The notes: a model not told the origin generated them from the sequence alone. A stretch of DNA of 64,000 nucleotides from Candidatus Contendobacter odensis Run_B_J11 (GCF_000531125.1 NZ_CBTK010000298.1:1-64000); one strand, 5' to 3'; counted from the stretch's first letter, positions 7,057 to 16,632 are shown. Made by a program: numbers and translations.

Positions 7057-9089
7057 TGGACCGGCGAATGACGGTACTACAGCAATCCGCAAACTCGCCG
7101 ATGAATGGGGCGGCTGACAGAGTTCGTCGGGCTGCTTTAGGTCTGCTGGGGTTTGTCGTTGACCTTGTGGTCGTTAATCTTCTTTACAGCCAAGATTTTT
7201 CGTTAAGTTCTGCCCAACTTTCAGGCTTTTTAATCGCAGCCGGAACCGGTTATTTTTTAAGTTCCACCCGGCTTCTTAAAGACAGTACCACCCAAAAGGC
7301 ATCTGATCGGCTGATTAATTTCATTATCACTGTCCTGTTGATCCTGTTTTTACGCGGCGGGATTTTGCTGACCCTGATCCAGTTTCTGAATTTATCGCCC
7401 CAATTAGCACTGCTGATCAGTATTGCTGCCTCATCAATCTTGAATCAAATAGGTCATGCCTACCCTGTATTTTCACCGGGAACGATCTATTTTAACTCTG
7501 AAATCAAGTGGTATTACTTTTCTATAGGCATGGTTATTTATGCCGTATTACTACGGTTTTTTTATTTAGGGTCGCTAGAGCTTTTTTTTGAAGAAGCTTA
7601 TTATTGGAATTATGCCAAGCACCTGGATATCGGGTATCTGGACCATCCGCCAATGGTGGCTTGGATTATAGCGTTGTTTATTAAATTGATGGGTGACAAT
7701 GAGTTTGCTGTTCGATTTGGCGCCTTTATCTGCTGGTTTATTACCGCTTATTTTTCATATCAACTGACCTCCGAGGTATCCGGTAAGCCCAGAGCGAATC
7801 AATCTATCGTATTAGTGGCAGTATTGCCTGCCTATTTTGCTGTTGGATTGGTAATGACTCCAGATGCTCCGCTCATGGCCTGTTGGGCGATGGCAATTTA
7901 CTTTTTTTATCAAGCATTGATCCGTGAACGACGCAGAGCCTGGATAGGATTGGGATTTGCTATTGGACTGGGCATGCTTTCAAAATATACGATAATTCTA
8001 TTAGGTATCGCTGCGTTGTTATTCATGCTTATGGATCGCAATTCGAGAAAGTGGTTGTTGCGATGGGAGCCTTATTTAGCAATTGTAATTGCTCTTATTT
8101 TATTTTCACCGGTTATTGTTTGGAATGCTGAACATGCCTGGGCCTCATTTTTGTTTCAAGGCCACGACCGGGCTGCGGGTAATTTTGATTTCTCCTTGCC
8201 GGAATTTGTTGGTGGCATCCTCCTACTAATTACACCTACCGGAATATTGTCAGTAGTTGCCATCCTGCTATTCAAAAGGAGTTTTTTATCCGGCTGCGAT
8301 GACAGTTGCAGGAGCATGAGTCGTGGCTATATCTTGTTAATGACGTTCGCTTTATTCCCAACTACAGTATTCGCCGCGCTCAGCCTGTTCAGAGAAACCA
8401 AATTCCACTGGACGGGACCATGCTGGCTGGCAATACTGCCTTACCTGGCGCTGGTTTCAATCCAGCATCCACATATCAACACGCATCCATGGCTTAGATG
8501 GAGTCAACGCGCCTGGCCGGCAACGCTGGTGATTTGTCTGCTCGGTTACGGCGCTTTTTTGTATTATCTGGTATTGGGGTTTCCGGGTGTTCCCTATCCA
8601 CAGCGTCTTTATCTATTAGGATGGCAAAATTTTGGGCATGACATTGAAGCGCTGGCCGATCAGTTTGAGCGCGATACCGGCGAAAAACCGCTAGTGGTTG
8701 GCATGGATAGAAACAGGATCGCCAGTGGGCTGGCTTTTTATCGCACCAAAGCTGTCCAAGTCTCAACTGAACTGGCAAAAGAACCGATAAGCCATCAACC
8801 GGCGCTTCAAACTGCAAGTTGGCATCTGTTTGATGGAAGAGGTCTGATGTATGAGCGCTGGTTTCCGGTCGCGGAACAAAATAATAAGAGCCTGTTATTG
8901 GTCAGCAAGGATATTTCCAATCTAACCAGCGATCATGTCCGTTCGCGCACCCAGCAAGCCAGTGAAATTGGCAAGATCATGATCTGGAAAAATGGTAAAT
9001 CGGCGGGTTTTTATTATTATTGTTTGGTGAAAGGCTACCAAAACCAGCCAGTCAACAACAGTAGTTCCATTATTAAAATGACTGATTAA
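7050..9089 (+). CDS. GtrA-like domain fused to GT39-type membrane glycosyltransferase
   Basis: A 679-residue membrane protein. Residues about 25-140 look like a GtrA-type four-helix region (LLGFVVDLVVVNLL at 33-46), a family linked to moving polyprenyl-linked sugars. From residue 150 on it is a GT-C transferase of the ArnT/PMT_2 kind, with the catalytic loop FFEEAYYWNYAKHLDIGYLDHPP near residues 180-202 and a later KFHWTGP motif near 450. It probably transfers a sugar from a lipid carrier to lipid A or a glycan in the periplasm. The gene is AT-rich compared with flanking housekeeping genes, a sign of acquisition. It overlaps the barrel gene by 7 bases. Confidence 0.85.
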   Translation: MVMDRRMTVLQQSANSPMNGAADRVRRAALGLLGFVVDLVVVNLLYSQDFSLSSAQLSGFLIAAGTGYFLSSTRLLKDSTTQKASDRLINFIITVLLILFLRGGILLTLIQFLNLSPQLALLISIAASSILNQIGHAYPVFSPGTIYFNSEIKWYYFSIGMVIYAVLLRFFYLGSLELFFEEAYYWNYAKHLDIGYLDHPPMVAWIIALFIKLMGDNEFAVRFGAFICWFITAYFSYQLTSEVSGKPRANQSIVLVAVLPAYFAVGLVMTPDAPLMACWAMAIYFFYQALIRERRRAWIGLGFAIGLGMLSKYTIILLGIAALLFMLMDRNSRKWLLRWEPYLAIVIALILFSPVIVWNAEHAWASFLFQGHDRAAGNFDFSLPEFVGGILLLITPTGILSVVAILLFKRSFLSGCDDSCRSMSRGYILLMTFALFPTTVFAALSLFRETKFHWTGPCWLAILPYLALVSIQHPHINTHPWLRWSQRAWPATLVICLLGYGAFLYYLVLGFPGVPYPQRLYLLGWQNFGHDIEALADQFERDTGEKPLVVGMDRNRIASGLAFYRTKAVQVSTELAKEPISHQPALQTASWHLFDGRGLMYERWFPVAEQNNKSLLLVSKDISNLTSDHVRSRTQQASEIGKIMIWKNGKSAGFYYYCLVKGYQNQPVNNSSSIIKMTD

Positions 9090-9091
9090 AT

Positions 9092-10081
9092 GTGCTGATT
9101 GACATGTTTTTACCTGACCCAGTGAATAATTTTTTTGTCTCGGTGAATTCGATCAAGTTGTGGATTAGAGTCTTGATTACGCTATCGATATTTGCACTTA
9201 TTTTGCGTTCGATCCATCTCCATGAAATTTGGAAGATACTGAAACAAGCCAGGCTGGATCTGCTGTTGGCGGCGCTACTCATGCAATTCAGCAGCACTAC
9301 AGTTTCAGCCTATCGCTGGCAACTGATCATGCAGAATCTTCACTTCGGCCAATCTTTTTCCTTTTACTGGCGCAGTTATTTTAAGGCGATGTTTTTTAAC
9401 CAGGGATTGCCAACCAGCATCGGCGGCGATGCGTTGCGGGTGCTGGATGTAGCCGGTCAAGGATTTCGCAAACGCGATGTCTTGTACGGGGTTATGCTGG
9501 ACCGAATCACTGGGCTTGGCGCGTTAATGTTGCTGAACCTTATCGCGTATGGGTTCGATCCTGATTTGTTGCCCATTAAAGTGGGCTACCTGATTTTGTT
9601 GTTGGTGATGATAGGTCTGCTCAGTTTTGTAGGTATCGTATCGTTAAGGCGGCTGCAATGGCTTGATGCTTATCCCAAACTGGTGATGGTAAAGATATTG
9701 TCAACAAGGTTGCATCAAGCTTTTTTAACCCATCGAATTCTGCTCCTTACCTCATCGCTGCTGATTCCGTTTCTAGCCATGATGGGTTTCTTTGCCACCG
9801 GTTGGGCATTGGGCCTACGCTATGATCCAATCACCTATGTGATCATTGTGCCGCCCGCAATTTTTTTAACCATTATTCCGGTTTCCCTGGCCGGATGGGG
9901 CGTGCGTGAAGGCGCATTAGTGGGGTTATTTTCCTTGATTGGCGCTGATAAGGCGACGGTTTTAGCAATGTCTATTTTATATGGACTGACGCTGCTTGCG
10001 GTCAGCTTGCCTGGTTTTGTAATCTATCTTAGCGGTCGTCAACATCTGATTTCAAGAAAACCGGTAAAACAGGATCAGTAG
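9092..10081 (+). CDS. flippase-like integral membrane protein (UPF0104/AglD type)
   Basis: A 329-residue polytopic protein with the lysylphosphatidylglycerol synthase-like transmembrane fold. Family features are SSTTVSAYRWQLIMQ (near residues 68-82), FFNQGLPTSIGGDALRV (near 103-119) and a C-terminal VSLAGWGVREGALVGLFSL. It is usually found with glycan genes and is thought to help move lipid-linked sugars. GTG 9092 and ATG 9104 are both possible starts. It follows the GtrA-GT39 gene by two bases and shares its AT-rich composition. Confidence 0.82.
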   Translation: MLIDMFLPDPVNNFFVSVNSIKLWIRVLITLSIFALILRSIHLHEIWKILKQARLDLLLAALLMQFSSTTVSAYRWQLIMQNLHFGQSFSFYWRSYFKAMFFNQGLPTSIGGDALRVLDVAGQGFRKRDVLYGVMLDRITGLGALMLLNLIAYGFDPDLLPIKVGYLILLLVMIGLLSFVGIVSLRRLQWLDAYPKLVMVKILSTRLHQAFLTHRILLLTSSLLIPFLAMMGFFATGWALGLRYDPITYVIIVPPAIFLTIIPVSLAGWGVREGALVGLFSLIGADKATVLAMSILYGLTLLAVSLPGFVIYLSGRQHLISRKPVKQDQ

Positions 10082-10139
10082 ATGAGATTAAAACCTATGC
10101 TACCGGGCATGACTTAATGTGCAACAGTAGGCGGGCATT

Positions 10140-11372
10140 ATGAAAATTGACACCATGCGTAAAGTGGATTACTTCGCTGGAATTCCGCTTTGCGTTCTAG
10201 CGACCTTGCTCGTCCGCTTGATGAGTCTATTTTTCAAGCGGCGAACCCAGCGTCCCTGTAAGGTATTGTTTATTGAACTCTCAGAGATGGGCAGCGCTAT
10301 TCTGGCTGATCCCGCCATGAGAAAGATGCAGCGGGCGGGCAATGCGGAACTGTATTTTCTTATTTTCAAATGTAATGCAGCCAGTCTGCATCTATTGAAT
10401 ACGGTGCCGGAGTCCAATGTTTTTACCATTCGTGAAGATGGCATATTGAATCTCGCAGTAGATAGCCTGCGTTTTCTATTCTGGGCACGTCGGCGCGGAA
10501 TTGATACGATTATCGATCTGGAATTGTTCTCACGGTACAGCGCCTTATTGACCGGTTTATCGGGTGCAGTCAACCGGATTGGCTTTCATTCGTTTTACAA
10601 TGAGGGATTGTATCGGGGAGCGATGTTAACTCACCGAGTGGCCTATAATCCACATCTGCATATTGCGAAAAACTTTATCGCGCTGGTTAATGCCGCCTTG
10701 ACAAACAGGGAAGAACTGCCTTTTTCAAAAACCCGGGTTGATGACCGCGAAATTGGATTAGCCCGTGCCGAAGTGAGTGAAAACGCCATTGCGACAATGC
10801 GTGATCGCATCCGCAATGAATATCCGCTTTACGATGAGAAACGCCATCGAATTGTGTTGATCAATCCGAACGCCAGCGACCTATTGCCACAACGACGCTG
10901 GATGCCTGAATATTTCGTCGCAGTCATGCGCGGTTTGCTGGCGGATGACGAAAATCTTCTGGTTTTGATCACTGGCGCTCCAACGGAATGTCAAGAAGCG
11001 GGGCAACTGCAACAGCAGGTGCGCCATCAGCGTTGCGTGAATTTTGCGGGTCGCCAACAGTTGGAAGAATTACCAGCGCTGTACCGGATCGCCGAAATCA
11101 TGCTGACCAATGATTCGGGGCCAGGTCATTTTTCGGCGGTGACTGATCTCCGCACCTTCGTTCTGTTTGGACCAGAGTCGCCACATCTATACGGTTCGCT
11201 CGGTCATAGCACGCCCATTTACGCCGGTCTGGCCTGTTCGCCCTGTGTGAGTGCGGCCAACCATCGCAAAACTCCCTGCGCCGACAATGTGTGCCTGCAA
11301 GTCATCAAACCGGATGTGGTTCTGGAACAGTTGCGCGCCGCATTGAAGAAGAAGACACATGCTGCGAAATAA
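10140..11372 (+). CDS. GT9-family (heptosyltransferase-like) glycosyltransferase
   Basis: A 410-residue GT-B enzyme of the ADP-heptose:LPS heptosyltransferase family. After a short hydrophobic N-terminus it shows KVLFIELSEMGSAILADP (near residues 41-58), an INPNASDLLPQRRW segment (near 242-255) in place of the usual phosphate-binding loop, and TNDSGPGHFSAVTDLRTFVLFGP (near 322-344), the C-terminal donor-site signature. A Cys-rich tail (LACSPCVSAANHRKTPCADNVC) is common in this family. It probably adds a core sugar to LPS. Its end overlaps the start of arnT by 14 bases. Confidence 0.86.
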   Translation: MKIDTMRKVDYFAGIPLCVLATLLVRLMSLFFKRRTQRPCKVLFIELSEMGSAILADPAMRKMQRAGNAELYFLIFKCNAASLHLLNTVPESNVFTIREDGILNLAVDSLRFLFWARRRGIDTIIDLELFSRYSALLTGLSGAVNRIGFHSFYNEGLYRGAMLTHRVAYNPHLHIAKNFIALVNAALTNREELPFSKTRVDDREIGLARAEVSENAIATMRDRIRNEYPLYDEKRHRIVLINPNASDLLPQRRWMPEYFVAVMRGLLADDENLLVLITGAPTECQEAGQLQQQVRHQRCVNFAGRQQLEELPALYRIAEIMLTNDSGPGHFSAVTDLRTFVLFGPESPHLYGSLGHSTPIYAGLACSPCVSAANHRKTPCADNVCLQVIKPDVVLEQLRAALKKKTHAAK

Positions 11373-13047
11373 ATCTCATGCACTAAGCTCCTTCTCCCGG
11401 TTTTACTGGCTGGGATTGTTGATCATTTTCACCCTCATTTGGTTCAGCAACCTGGAGTACCGCAAGCTGGTTCGACCGGATGAAGGGCGTTACGCCGAGA
11501 TTTCGCGCGAGATGGCTGTGTCCGGGGACTGGGTGACGCCCCGATTAAACGACCTCAAATACTTTGAGAAACCGCCCTTGCAATACTGGGCGACGGCGGC
11601 GGTGTTTCGAGCGTTCGGCGATAGTCACTGGGGCGCGCGCTGGTGGCCGGCAGCGACGACTTTTGGTTGTGTGCTGCTGATGTTCTGGGTGGGTCGCCGG
11701 CTGTTTGGCGTCGAGGTCGGTTTGGCGGCGGCGGCGGCGCTGGGCGGGTGCAGCGGCTTTGTTATCAACTCCCACATCAACACGCTGGACGCTGGGCTGA
11801 CCGCGTTTCTGACGGTGGCTTTACTCGGTTTTCTGCTGGCCCAACACCCCGACGCAACACGGAAGGAAAATCGGAACTGGATGCGGGTGGTCTGGGCGGC
11901 GCTGGCGCTGGCGGTACTGAGCAAAGGATTGATCGGCGTCGTATTGCCTGGCGCGGTGCTGGCGATCTATATCCTGATCGAGCGCGACTGGCGGCGGTTG
12001 ACGCGCCTGCATATCGCTGAAGGCGTCATTATCCTGTTGCTGATCGCTGTTCCGTGGTTTGTCGCCGTATCACTGGCTAATCACGAGTTCGCCCGTTTCT
12101 TCTTCATTCACGAGCATCTGGAGCGGTTTTTAACTCACGTTCATAGGCGTGAGGGCGCTTGGTGGTACTTTGTTCCCATTCTATTGTTCGGGGTAATGCC
12201 GTGGACACCGTTTATTGCGGTCCGATTGCGGGACGGCTGGCGACGTGAGGGCGAACCGGGAACATTGCAACCGTTAAGATTGTTGCTGATTTGGGTGGCG
12301 TTCATCTTCCTGTTCTTCAGCGCGTCTAGTTCCAAGCTGCCGTTCTATATCCTGCCGGTATTTCCCGCACTGGCGCTATTCGCAGCGGTTGAAATGCAGC
12401 GGATGGAACCGAAAACGCTCAGCCGTTTCACTTGGGGATTGGCGGCAGTCAGCGGCGTGCTGCTGGTTGTTCTGATAGGCGGCGAGCGTATGGCTCGCGT
12501 GTTCTCGAAGGAAGCATCATTGTTCGAGATCGCGCGTCATTATGTCCCTTGGATTCAGGCTTCAGTGTTCAGCTTTACCATCGGCGCACTCGCGGCAGCC
12601 TGGTTATTCCGCAGTCATGCCCGATCCACCGGCATCGTTGCGCTAGCTTTCGGCAGCCTGGTGGCCGGTATTGTGGCGCTGAACGGTCACGATCAACTGT
12701 CCCGTCTGTTCTCGGCTTATCACCTTGTCCGCGAAACCGAAGCGGAATACGGGCCATTTGACCCTACCGCCCCCTTTTACAGCGTCCAAATGTATGATCA
12801 AACCTTGCCGTTCTATCTCAAACGCCCGGTGACGCTGGTGCAGTACATTGATGAATTCGCCCTCGGGCTGGATGCGGAGCCGCAGAAAGGCATTGCCCAG
12901 GTCGAGGACTGGAAACAACGCTGGATTGTACTCGACAAAGGTTATGCCATCATGAATCTCACCCACTACGAACGCTTCGTCAGCGAGGGTTTACCGATGC
13001 GAGTACTGACTCGTGACCCACGCCGGGTGATCGTCAGTCGCCAATGA
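11359..13047 (+). CDS. arnT: ArnT-like lipid A aminoarabinose transferase (GT83)
   Basis: A 562-residue GT-C membrane glycosyltransferase, close to the usual length of ArnT. It moves 4-amino-4-deoxy-L-arabinose from undecaprenyl phosphate to lipid A in the periplasm, which lowers affinity for cationic peptides. The signature VRPDEGRYAEISREM (near residues 37-51) with YFEKPPLQYW (near 70-79) forms the metal and substrate loop, and FSASSSKLPFYILPVFPALA follows near 314-333. It sits in one run with an SMR-like carrier, arnB and arnC, which supports the specific assignment. It overlaps the next gene by four bases. Confidence 0.9.
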   Translation: MLRNKSHALSSFSRFYWLGLLIIFTLIWFSNLEYRKLVRPDEGRYAEISREMAVSGDWVTPRLNDLKYFEKPPLQYWATAAVFRAFGDSHWGARWWPAATTFGCVLLMFWVGRRLFGVEVGLAAAAALGGCSGFVINSHINTLDAGLTAFLTVALLGFLLAQHPDATRKENRNWMRVVWAALALAVLSKGLIGVVLPGAVLAIYILIERDWRRLTRLHIAEGVIILLLIAVPWFVAVSLANHEFARFFFIHEHLERFLTHVHRREGAWWYFVPILLFGVMPWTPFIAVRLRDGWRREGEPGTLQPLRLLLIWVAFIFLFFSASSSKLPFYILPVFPALALFAAVEMQRMEPKTLSRFTWGLAAVSGVLLVVLIGGERMARVFSKEASLFEIARHYVPWIQASVFSFTIGALAAAWLFRSHARSTGIVALAFGSLVAGIVALNGHDQLSRLFSAYHLVRETEAEYGPFDPTAPFYSVQMYDQTLPFYLKRPVTLVQYIDEFALGLDAEPQKGIAQVEDWKQRWIVLDKGYAIMNLTHYERFVSEGLPMRVLTRDPRRVIVSRQ

Positions 13048-13415
13048 CTGCCTCCAGCTTCGGTTTAATTCTAGTCGGCGTATTGCTCAACGCCGTTGCG
13101 CAGTTATTGTTGAAGGCGGGAACCAATGCGCTCGGCGTGATTACGCCCACGGTTGCTAACGTATTGCCGCTGGCTGGGGCAATTGCTACCAATCCGCATT
13201 TTCTCGGCGGTTTTGCCTGTTACGGGATCAGCGTCCTGGTCTGGATTCTGGCGTTGTCCCGCGTCCCGGTCAGCATCGCTTATCCCATGCTGTCTATTGG
13301 CTACGTCGTTAACGCCTTCGCTGCTTGGTATCTGTTCGGCGAAATGCTGAGCAGTGGGCGCTGGCTCGGCATCGGTTTTATCATCGTTGGCGTTTATCTG
13401 CTTGCGAGACACTGA
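13044..13415 (+). CDS. SMR/EamA-like small membrane carrier (ArnE/ArnF-like)
   Basis: A 123-residue protein with four predicted membrane helices, beginning with FGLILVGVLLNAVAQLLLKAG and ending WLGIGFIIVGVYLLARH. The segment LSRVPVSIAYPMLSIGYVVNAF is typical of the small multidrug resistance superfamily and of ArnE/ArnF, the pair that flips undecaprenyl-phospho-aminoarabinose. Only one such gene is present. Position between arnT and arnB makes the flippase role likely, but one subunit alone does not prove it. ATGA overlap with arnT suggests translational coupling. Confidence 0.82.
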   Translation: MTASSFGLILVGVLLNAVAQLLLKAGTNALGVITPTVANVLPLAGAIATNPHFLGGFACYGISVLVWILALSRVPVSIAYPMLSIGYVVNAFAAWYLFGEMLSSGRWLGIGFIIVGVYLLARH

Positions 13416-13417
13416 AT

Positions 13418-14563
13418 GTGGCATCGCTTCCTTATCTCCCATTCGCCCGCCCGACTCTGGATGAAGACACTATTGCCGGTGTGGTCGAGGTGCTGCGTTC
13501 CGGCTGGATTACCACCGGGCCGCAAGTGCAAAAATTCGAGGCGGCGCTGTCCGCTTATCTGGGTGGACGGCCGGTGCGCGTATTGAACTCGGCGACCGCT
13601 GCGCTGGAAGTGGCGCTTCAGCTTTGTGGTATTGGTCCCGGCGATGAAGTTATTACCCCGTCGCAAACTTTCTTTGCCGCGCCTAATATGATCGCCAAGG
13701 TTGGCGCAACGCCGGTTTTTGTGGATGTTGAACTCGCCAGCCGCAATTTGGACCTTGACGCCGTGGAGTGGGCGATCACGCCGCGCACCAAGGCGATTAT
13801 GCCGACGCACTTTGCCGGACTGCCAGTGGCTATGGATCGGCTGTATGAAATCGCCGGGCGGCACCGATTAAGAGTCATTGAGGATGCAGCGCTGGCGATA
13901 GGTTCAAGCTGGCGTGGGCAGCGGATCGGCAGTTTCGGCGATCTGACTGTATTCAGCTTTCACCCCAATAAAAACATGACTACGATTGAAGGCGGTGCCT
14001 TGGTTTTATCCGACGAAGCAGAAGTGCGTGAAGTAGAAAAACTGCGCTTTCATGGCATTACCCGCTTACCTGATGGCACCCGCGATGTGGCTTTTCCCGG
14101 TGGCAAATTTAATCTGCCCGATGTGAATGCTCGAATCGGTCTGAGTCAATTGGCGCGGCTGGAGGAATTTAATACTCGCCGTCGTGAATTTGTGGCTGAT
14201 TATTTCCAGTTATTGCAAACCGATCCGCCTTGTCTGTTGCCGCATCCCGGTTATACGGGCGATGAAGCTGGACACAGTTGGAATATGTTTGCGCCGCTGT
14301 TGCCGCTGGAGCAGATGAGCATTGACCGTAAGCAATTCCGCGCCGCATTGGAAGCGCGTGGTATTGGCACCGGCATTTCCTATGAAGCGGCCCATCTCAC
14401 GACGCTATTCCGCCGTTATGGTTATTGCGAGGGTGAACTGCCGAACACTGAGCAGATTGCCCGCGAGACCGTGACATTGCCGCTGTTCCCAACCATGAGC
14501 GGTGCTGATGTCGAGCGGGTCTGCACGGCGGTGAGTGAAGTGCTGCTGGAGGCGAAAATCTGA
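13418..14563 (+). CDS. arnB: ArnB-like UDP-4-amino-4-deoxy-L-arabinose aminotransferase
   Basis: A 381-residue PLP-dependent aminotransferase of the DegT/DnrJ/EryC1 family. The catalytic lysine is K185 in FHPNKNMTT, the cofactor-binding acid lies in VIEDAA (near residue 156), and ITPSQTFFAAPN is the phosphate-side loop. It converts the 4-keto UDP-sugar made by the ArnA decarboxylase to the 4-amino sugar. GTG 13418, three bases after the SMR-like gene stop, is chosen because the family N-terminus (LPFARPTLDED) follows directly; the open frame upstream overlaps the previous gene. Confidence 0.92.
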   Translation: MASLPYLPFARPTLDEDTIAGVVEVLRSGWITTGPQVQKFEAALSAYLGGRPVRVLNSATAALEVALQLCGIGPGDEVITPSQTFFAAPNMIAKVGATPVFVDVELASRNLDLDAVEWAITPRTKAIMPTHFAGLPVAMDRLYEIAGRHRLRVIEDAALAIGSSWRGQRIGSFGDLTVFSFHPNKNMTTIEGGALVLSDEAEVREVEKLRFHGITRLPDGTRDVAFPGGKFNLPDVNARIGLSQLARLEEFNTRRREFVADYFQLLQTDPPCLLPHPGYTGDEAGHSWNMFAPLLPLEQMSIDRKQFRAALEARGIGTGISYEAAHLTTLFRRYGYCEGELPNTEQIARETVTLPLFPTMSGADVERVCTAVSEVLLEAKI

Positions 14564-15517
14564 ATGAGCGCATTGCTGCTGTCTGTCATTATTCCCGTCT
14601 ATAACGAAGAAGCGATGTTGCCGGCGTTATTCGCACGCCTTTACCCGGCGCTGGACGCACTGGGTGTAAATTACGAAGTGCTGTTCATCAACGATGGCAG
14701 CCGCGACCACTCGGCGGCGCTGCTGAAAGACCAGTTTCTGGCTCGGCCTGAGGTGACGCGGGTGATCCTGTTCAACGCCAATTATGGTCAGCATTTGGCG
14801 ATCATGGCGGGCTTTGAGTATTGCCGGGGGGAGCGAGTGGTGACGCTGGATGCTGATTTGCAGAATCCGCCAGAGGAAATTGGCAAGCTGCTGGAAGCCA
14901 TGGATCGCGGTCACGATTACGTCGGCAGCATCCGCGAGAGCCGTGAAGATAGTTTATGGCGGCATATCGCTTCCCGGTTAATGAATCGGCTGCGTGAGCG
15001 CATTACTAAAATTCGGATGACGGATCAGGGCTGTATGTTGCGCGCCTACAGCCGCGCCATCGTCAAGGCGATTGCGTCTACTCATGAGGTGAGTACCTAT
15101 ATTCCGGCATTGGCTTACACCTTCGCCGCTTATCCGACCGAGGTCACGGTCGCTCATGCCGAACGTGCCGCCGGCGAATCGAAATATCCGCTGTACAAGC
15201 TGATCCGATTGAACTTTGATTTAGTGACCGGCTTTTCACTGATGCCGCTGCAACTGTTTTCGCTGGTGGGTATTGCGTTATCGCTGGCGTCGGCGGCATT
15301 TGTCGTCTTTCTCGTCATCCGGCGGTTGATCATCGGCCCGGAGGCGGAAGGGCTATTCACCCTATTCAGTATCAATTTCTTTCTGATCGGCATTCTGCTG
15401 TTTGGTATTGGCCTGTTGGGCGAATACGTTGGACGGATTTATCAGCAGGTGCGTGATCACCCGCGCTTCACCATTCAGGCGATTTTGGAACAGCGCCAGG
15501 GCGAAGATGAAAAGTGA
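14564..15517 (+). CDS. arnC: ArnC undecaprenyl-phosphate 4-formamido-arabinose transferase
   Basis: A 317-residue GT2-family enzyme with an N-terminal catalytic domain and two C-terminal membrane helices. Visible are SVIIPVYNEEAMLPALF (residues 8-24), the donor site VLFINDGSRDHS and VVTLDADLQNPPEEI with the DAD metal motif, and the RMTDQGCMLRAY loop near residue 155. It loads the formylated aminoarabinose onto the lipid carrier. It directly follows arnB. Its stop codon overlaps a GTG that opens a truncated DNA methyltransferase frame. The expected next genes, arnA and arnD, lie 38 kb downstream. Confidence 0.93.
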   Translation: MSALLLSVIIPVYNEEAMLPALFARLYPALDALGVNYEVLFINDGSRDHSAALLKDQFLARPEVTRVILFNANYGQHLAIMAGFEYCRGERVVTLDADLQNPPEEIGKLLEAMDRGHDYVGSIRESREDSLWRHIASRLMNRLRERITKIRMTDQGCMLRAYSRAIVKAIASTHEVSTYIPALAYTFAAYPTEVTVAHAERAAGESKYPLYKLIRLNFDLVTGFSLMPLQLFSLVGIALSLASAAFVVFLVIRRLIIGPEAEGLFTLFSINFFLIGILLFGIGLLGEYVGRIYQQVRDHPRFTIQAILEQRQGEDEK

Positions 15518-15675
15518 ACCGACTCATTCTCGGTGATTGCCTTGAAGTACTCAAAACGCTGGAAACGGAGAGCGTTGATCTGGTTTATCCCGACCCGCCG
15601 TTTTTTTCCAATCGCAACCCCTGTACATATAGTGTACCCCTCAGTCAAGACCACAGAACGGGCGATTTAAGATAG
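15514..15675 (+). pseudogene. truncated N-terminus of a DNA methyltransferase
   Basis: A GTG overlapping the arnC stop opens a frame reading VNRLILGDCLEVLKTLETES then VDLVYPDPPFFSNRN through 15618. This is the N-terminus of beta-class N4/N6 DNA methyltransferases, including the catalytic DPPF motif. After base 15618 the similarity stops and 18 unrelated codons lead to TAG at 15675. The break coincides with the start of IS-like sequence, so the gene was cut by the rearrangement. The proline before DPPF (usually I or L) is a further sign of decay. Confidence 0.72.
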
Positions 15676-16060
15676 AAGCCACATGGGTTAGAAACTGTTG
15701 CTGGCCCAGTTAGTTATTGGGGTGGCTGGGCGCTACGATAGACTTGTTCCGGGGTCCGATCGTCGAGTGACTGGTGCGGACGGTCGGTGTTATAGAATCG
15801 GAAGTAGACCGACAATTCGGTCTGAGCCTCACGCAGGCTTTGATAGTGTTTGGAGTACACCTCCTCGTATGTGAGGGAGCGCCACAGGCGCTCGATGAAA
15901 ATGTTATCCAGGGCACGGCCCTGAATCTCCAGCGTGAAGCGCTGGCTACCGTCAGTTGGACAGGAAGTCACGCCGGTGGAGAGAGAAGGTGCTGGCGTCG
16001 GTCGCAAGACCGCCGTGAAACCGGCCTCGGTGAAGCAGGAAGTTAGCCATACAATAAACG
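15632..16060 (-). mobile_element. IS3-family insertion sequence remnant
   Basis: On the minus strand, 15714-15920 encodes the C-terminal end of an IS3-type OrfB transposase: GRALDNIFIERLWRSLTYEE with the last catalytic glutamate of the DDE triad, then FYNTDRPHQSLDDRTPEQVY. The N-terminal helix-turn-helix, the first two catalytic acids and OrfA are absent, and the sequence upstream of about 15950 no longer fits well. TGTACCCCTCAG near 15632 could be one element end. The fragment sits exactly where the arn cluster is interrupted. Confidence 0.75.
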
Positions 16061-16137
16061 CTATGGTTGATGCAACGGTACTAGCATCTTAAGCGGTGGG
16101 CTGTATTGCAAAATTCTCGCTGGTCATGGTCAGCAGG

Positions 16138-16169
16138 CAAAAGAAAAGGCATCCAGAGGATGCCTTTTA
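16138..16169 (-). terminator. Rho-independent terminator of rpmE2
   Basis: An 11-bp perfect stem (16145-16155 with 16159-16169, AAAAGGCATCC paired with GGATGCCTTTT) closes a 3-base loop. On the minus strand it is followed by a T-rich run (TTTTCTTTT). It lies 19 bases past the rpmE2 stop. Confidence 0.85.
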
Positions 16170-16187
16170 GCAATGATCCGGGATGAC

Positions 16188-16433
16188 TCAGGACAGACCA
16201 TACTTACGACGGAAACGATCCACGCGCCCGGCGGTATCCACGATTTTCTGTTTGCCGGTGTAGAACGGATGAGAATGGCTGGATACTTCCACCTTGACCA
16301 GCGGATAGTCCTTGCCATCGGTCCACTGAATGGTTTCCTTAGTGGAAATCGTGGAGCGGGTGAGAAAGGTGAAGTCGCTGGAGATGTCCTGAAACACGAC
16401 TTCACGGTAAACAGGATGGGTATCTTTCTTCAT
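16188..16433 (-). CDS. rpmE2: 50S ribosomal protein L31 type B
   Basis: An 81-residue L31 of the zinc-free type: [20 protein letters not shown], then [20 protein letters not shown] and [11 protein letters not shown] at the end. It has none of the CxxC zinc ligands of the type A protein. In many bacteria this paralogue replaces zinc-bound L31 under zinc limitation and is controlled by Zur, but no convincing Zur box was seen upstream. ATG 16433 is chosen because the conserved MKKDIHP-type start falls there. It has its own terminator, so it is probably transcribed alone. Confidence 0.94.
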   Translation of the reverse strand: MKKDTHPVYREVVFQDISSDFTFLTRSTISTKETIQWTDGKDYPLVKVEVSSHSHPFYTGKQKIVDTAGRVDRFRRKYGLS

Positions 16434-16632
16434 GACGGCTGAAACCTTGGTAATGCTGTGGGTTGATCCGTGTCGCACAGGAGAGGGCGCAGGTATAGGT
16501 ACTTGATAGGTTGTTAAAACGTTAAACTATAGCGAGTTTCGGTGATCCGCCGCAAGCCAGATTCCAGGGTTATTCGTCCCATGCGTCAGCGGCGCCGTTT
16601 CCTACTGAACTTTCATTGCATGGAAAATAGGA

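Noticed and set aside
16500-16530. Possible Zur box before rpmE2 (GTTAAAACGTTAAAC)
   Set aside because: The symmetry is poor and the sequence does not match the known GTTATA-type Zur pattern well enough.
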